A stretch of 64,000 nucleotides of DNA, from the NCBI RefSeq assembly GCF_000341225.1, contig NZ_ANAC01000005.1, positions 186,001 through 250,000 of the forward strand, written 5' to 3'. The position numbers were made by a program, and so were the translations under genes. The DNA is from Nocardiopsis alba DSM 43377. Lineage in GTDB: Bacteria > Actinomycetota > Actinomycetes > Streptosporangiales > Streptosporangiaceae. Below, one piece after another: positions 62,456-64,000 of the stretch (within the stretch, counting starts at the first letter, position 1; the number at the start of each line of letters is the position of its first letter). A model generated the notes under the pieces. That model was given only the letters and a program-made list of their open reading frames with translations. It was not told the origin of the DNA and searched no databases.

Positions 62456-62947
62456 ATGCAAGACTCCCGAACGTCCCCTCCCTCCGCCTCCCGACCCTTC
62501 AGCGTGGTGCCCGCGCCCCGGCAGAGCCTGCTGGCCGCGCGTCACCCTGGAGTGAGGCCCCCGCTGGACGTGCGGCAGACCTGTGTCCTGATGTGCGTGG
62601 CCGCCGTGGGGCACCTCCTGACGTCCTACCGCGCCTGGGCGCTCCTGGACGCGGGTGTCCCCGCCGCCGGAACGGCGGACCTGTGGCTGCTGATCTCGTT
62701 GTCGGTGCTGGTCGCCCTCGGTCTGGTGGTGTCGGTCTTCGCGTTGCGTCGCGCCGGTCACGCGTTGTGGCGTCTCTCCCGGCTCGGCGCGGTGATCGCC
62801 TTCGGGACGGCGCTGTACGCCCTGTACCAGGCGGCGGTGCTCGCCGATACGTGGCTGATGTTGGCGGGCTCGGGTGCGGCCCTGTTGTCCATCACCGTCA
62901 ACATCGCCCTGCTGAGCACCGGTATCCGCTCCTGGTGCGCCCGCTAG
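62456..62947 (+). CDS. Hypothetical membrane protein
   Basis: A 163-residue protein with an N-terminal Ser/Pro-rich hydrophilic segment of about 40 residues and four hydrophobic helices (TCVLMCVAAVGHLLTSYRAW, LWLLISLSVLVALGLVVSVF, LGAVIAFGTALYALYQAAVL, AALLSITVNIALLS). No family recognised. ATG 62456 lacks a strong SD. It may follow the gluconokinase gene by read-through, but no link is evident. Confidence 0.65.
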   Translation: MQDSRTSPPSASRPFSVVPAPRQSLLAARHPGVRPPLDVRQTCVLMCVAAVGHLLTSYRAWALLDAGVPAAGTADLWLLISLSVLVALGLVVSVFALRRAGHALWRLSRLGAVIAFGTALYALYQAAVLADTWLMLAGSGAALLSITVNIALLSTGIRSWCAR

Positions 62948-62971
62948 CGTCCGAGGTCTCCGTGTCCGTTC

Positions 62972-63005
62972 GAAGGGTCCGCCGGCTCGTCCGGGCGGGC
63001 CCTTC
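62972..63005 (+). terminator. Hairpin after the membrane protein gene
   Basis: GAAGGGTCCGCC (62972-62983) pairs with GGCGGGCCCTTC (62994-63005), 11 Watson-Crick pairs and one G-U, with a 10-nt loop. Confidence 0.65.
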
Positions 63006-63049
63006 CGTATGTCCGTGAAGTGTGTTCCCGGTGAGGGTGAAGGCATCTC

Positions 63050-63074
63050 CTGAGGTCTGGAAAACAGACATCAG
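63050..63074 (+). promoter_or_regulatory. Imperfect palindrome upstream of the SBP_5 gene
   Basis: GTCTG (63055-63059) and CAGAC (63065-63069) flank GAAAA, and CTGA/TCAG (63050-63053 and 63071-63074) extend the symmetry outward with one mismatched pair between. This may be a regulator site or hairpin for the following transporter gene. Confidence 0.4.
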
Positions 63075-63339
63075 GGTATAAAGGTAAATTCATGGGATCA
63101 TCGGGTCATGCTCTTTTCGGAGGTATTCGAAAACGCATGATCGATCGATCAGGTTTTCCCTCTTCGTTTATGGGAAGGGGCTGGACACTCGGGCGTCGAA
63201 ATACCACATCGGGTCACGGCACAGAAGTGAAACGGTTGTATTAATACCCAGCCGTCTATCTTCCCAGGGGGAGCGTGCGCGGTCTAAGGTCCACACCATC
63301 GTTCCGGGTCTCCAAACCCCCCGTCCCCTGAGGTGGACC

Positions 63340-64000
63340 ATGTTCACGAAGACTCCCCGAAAGCCGCTGGGCCTCTTGGCCGTGGCGGCCTCGCTCACGC
63401 TGGTGGCGACAGCCTGCGCGGAGAGCGACCGCGACTCCGCCGGAGGCGACGACCGGCCTTTCGTATTCGCCGCCACGGGTGACATCACCGCACTCGACCC
63501 CTTCCTCGCCAGCGACGGCGAGACCTTCCGCTACAGTCGGCAGGTTTTCGACACCCTTCTCGAACACGAATCCGGTGGCACCGAGATCGTCGGCGGACTG
63601 GCCGAGGAATGGGAACAGTCCGAGGACGGAACGGTCTGGACCTTCAAACTCCACGACGGGGTGAAGTTCCACGACGGGGACGACCTCGACGCTGAGGCGG
63701 TCTGCGCCAACTTCGACCGTTGGCACAACCTGAGCGGCGGATATCAGAGCTCCAACAACTCCTATTACTGGCAGAAGATCTTCGGCGGATTCGCGGAGAA
63801 CGAGGACGACTCGCTCCCCGAATCGCGCTACGTCTCCTGTGAGGCCCAGGACGAGCTCACCGCCGTCATCGAGGTCACCGAGTACTCCTCGCTCTACCCC
63901 GGTGGTTTCAGCCTCGCCGCCTTCGGCATCATGAGCCCCACCACCCTGGAGAACATCGCCGACGCCGAGATCAGCGGCGACGAGGGCAACTTCACCCTGC
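63340..64000 (+). CDS. ABC transporter substrate-binding lipoprotein, SBP_5 family (3' end outside window)
   Basis: The first 220 residues of an SBP family 5 lipoprotein. The signal peptide ends with a lipobox LVATAC; the mature part shows FAATGDITALDPFLASDGET, YSRQVFDTLLEHESG and WTFKLHDGVKFHDGDDLDAE. It is likely a dipeptide- or oligopeptide-binding protein (DppA-like), the start of an ABC importer operon continuing to the right. ATG 63340 is preceded by GAGGTGG. It differs clearly from the SBP_5 at 27801, so they are not recent duplicates. Confidence 0.9.
   Translation, partial: MFTKTPRKPLGLLAVAASLTLVATACAESDRDSAGGDDRPFVFAATGDITALDPFLASDGETFRYSRQVFDTLLEHESGGTEIVGGLAEEWEQSEDGTVWTFKLHDGVKFHDGDDLDAEAVCANFDRWHNLSGGYQSSNNSYYWQKIFGGFAENEDDSLPESRYVSCEAQDELTAVIEVTEYSSLYPGGFSLAAFGIMSPTTLENIADAEISGDEGNFTL

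Larger units (their letters stand above)
62948..63339 (+). other. Intergenic region upstream of the second SBP gene
   Basis: About 390 bp. It contains a hairpin terminator (62972-63005), an imperfect 25-bp palindrome at 63050-63074 and AT-rich promoter-like sequence to 63240. No gene is evident. Confidence 0.4.

Noticed and set aside
1-64000. Mobile element, prophage or integrated island
   Set aside because: No transposase, integrase, phage structural gene, tRNA-flanked direct repeat or terminal inverted repeat pair was seen, although the 45.9-46.8 kb and 54.9-55.1 kb stretches are locally AT-richer.

Overview
The window is GC-rich chromosomal DNA (roughly 70% G+C) with actinomycete codon use, frequent GTG starts and actinobacterial marker families: a Kgd-type 2-oxoglutarate enzyme, XRE-DUF397 pairs, PucR activators and DUF6104. 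The gene complement suggests a Nocardiopsis-like or Thermobifida-like filamentous actinomycete; this is inferred from family content, not from a marker-gene match. I saw no tRNA, rRNA, transposase or integrase.

Layout. 1-9.4 kb: a PadR/DUF4097 operon cut by the left edge, the large TCA-cycle gene kgd with a small DUF6104 gene, a BlaI-type regulator, an MFS exporter and a SUFU-domain protein. 9.4-12.4 kb: rlmN, a small membrane protein, a nitrilase-family amidase and a CxxC protein. 12.6-22.2 kb: amino-acid catabolism, with two separate aminotransferase/PucR loci (an omega-aminotransferase with a CoA-acylating methylmalonate-semialdehyde dehydrogenase, and gabT) flanking a LysR/EamA pair. 22.3-26.4 kb: a large degenerate SF1 helicase-like protein and an Nei-type DNA glycosylase. 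26.5-35.9 kb: a LacI regulator, a five-gene SBP_5 ABC importer and a GH2 beta-mannosidase, probably one beta-mannoside or gluco-oligosaccharide uptake system. 36.1-43.1 kb: cspA, then the glycerol regulon (glpD, glpK, glpF, IclR regulator) enclosing an orphan XRE regulator; four copies of one 15-bp imperfect palindrome mark the glycerol genes. 43.3-48.6 kb: threonine aldolase, a DJ-1-like protein without its cysteine, a WhiJ/AbaA-type cluster (XRE, DUF397, a triplicated DUF397, RsbW-like ATPase) and HU. Two decayed type I-E CRISPR-like repeats follow HU at exactly 61-bp period. 48.8-51.3 kb: Nudix, isochorismatase and SDR enzymes. 51.3-54.6 kb: a three-gene cluster of unknown function centred on a protein that looks like an aerolysin-type beta-pore-forming module fused to a C-terminal beta-propeller. 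55.2-64 kb: a propeller-like lipoprotein, a divergent CGNR-regulator/HAD pair around a perfect 21-bp palindrome, a DLH hydrolase, an APH-like kinase, the gluconate system (GntP permease, GntR, GntK) with matching operator-like sites, a membrane protein and the start of a second SBP_5 lipoprotein.

The best candidate for an undescribed system is the 51.3-54.6 kb pore-former/propeller cluster. The strongest regulatory observations are the palindromes tied to IclR, LacI, GntR, PucR and CGNR regulators. All family assignments come from reading the translations; no database search was run.
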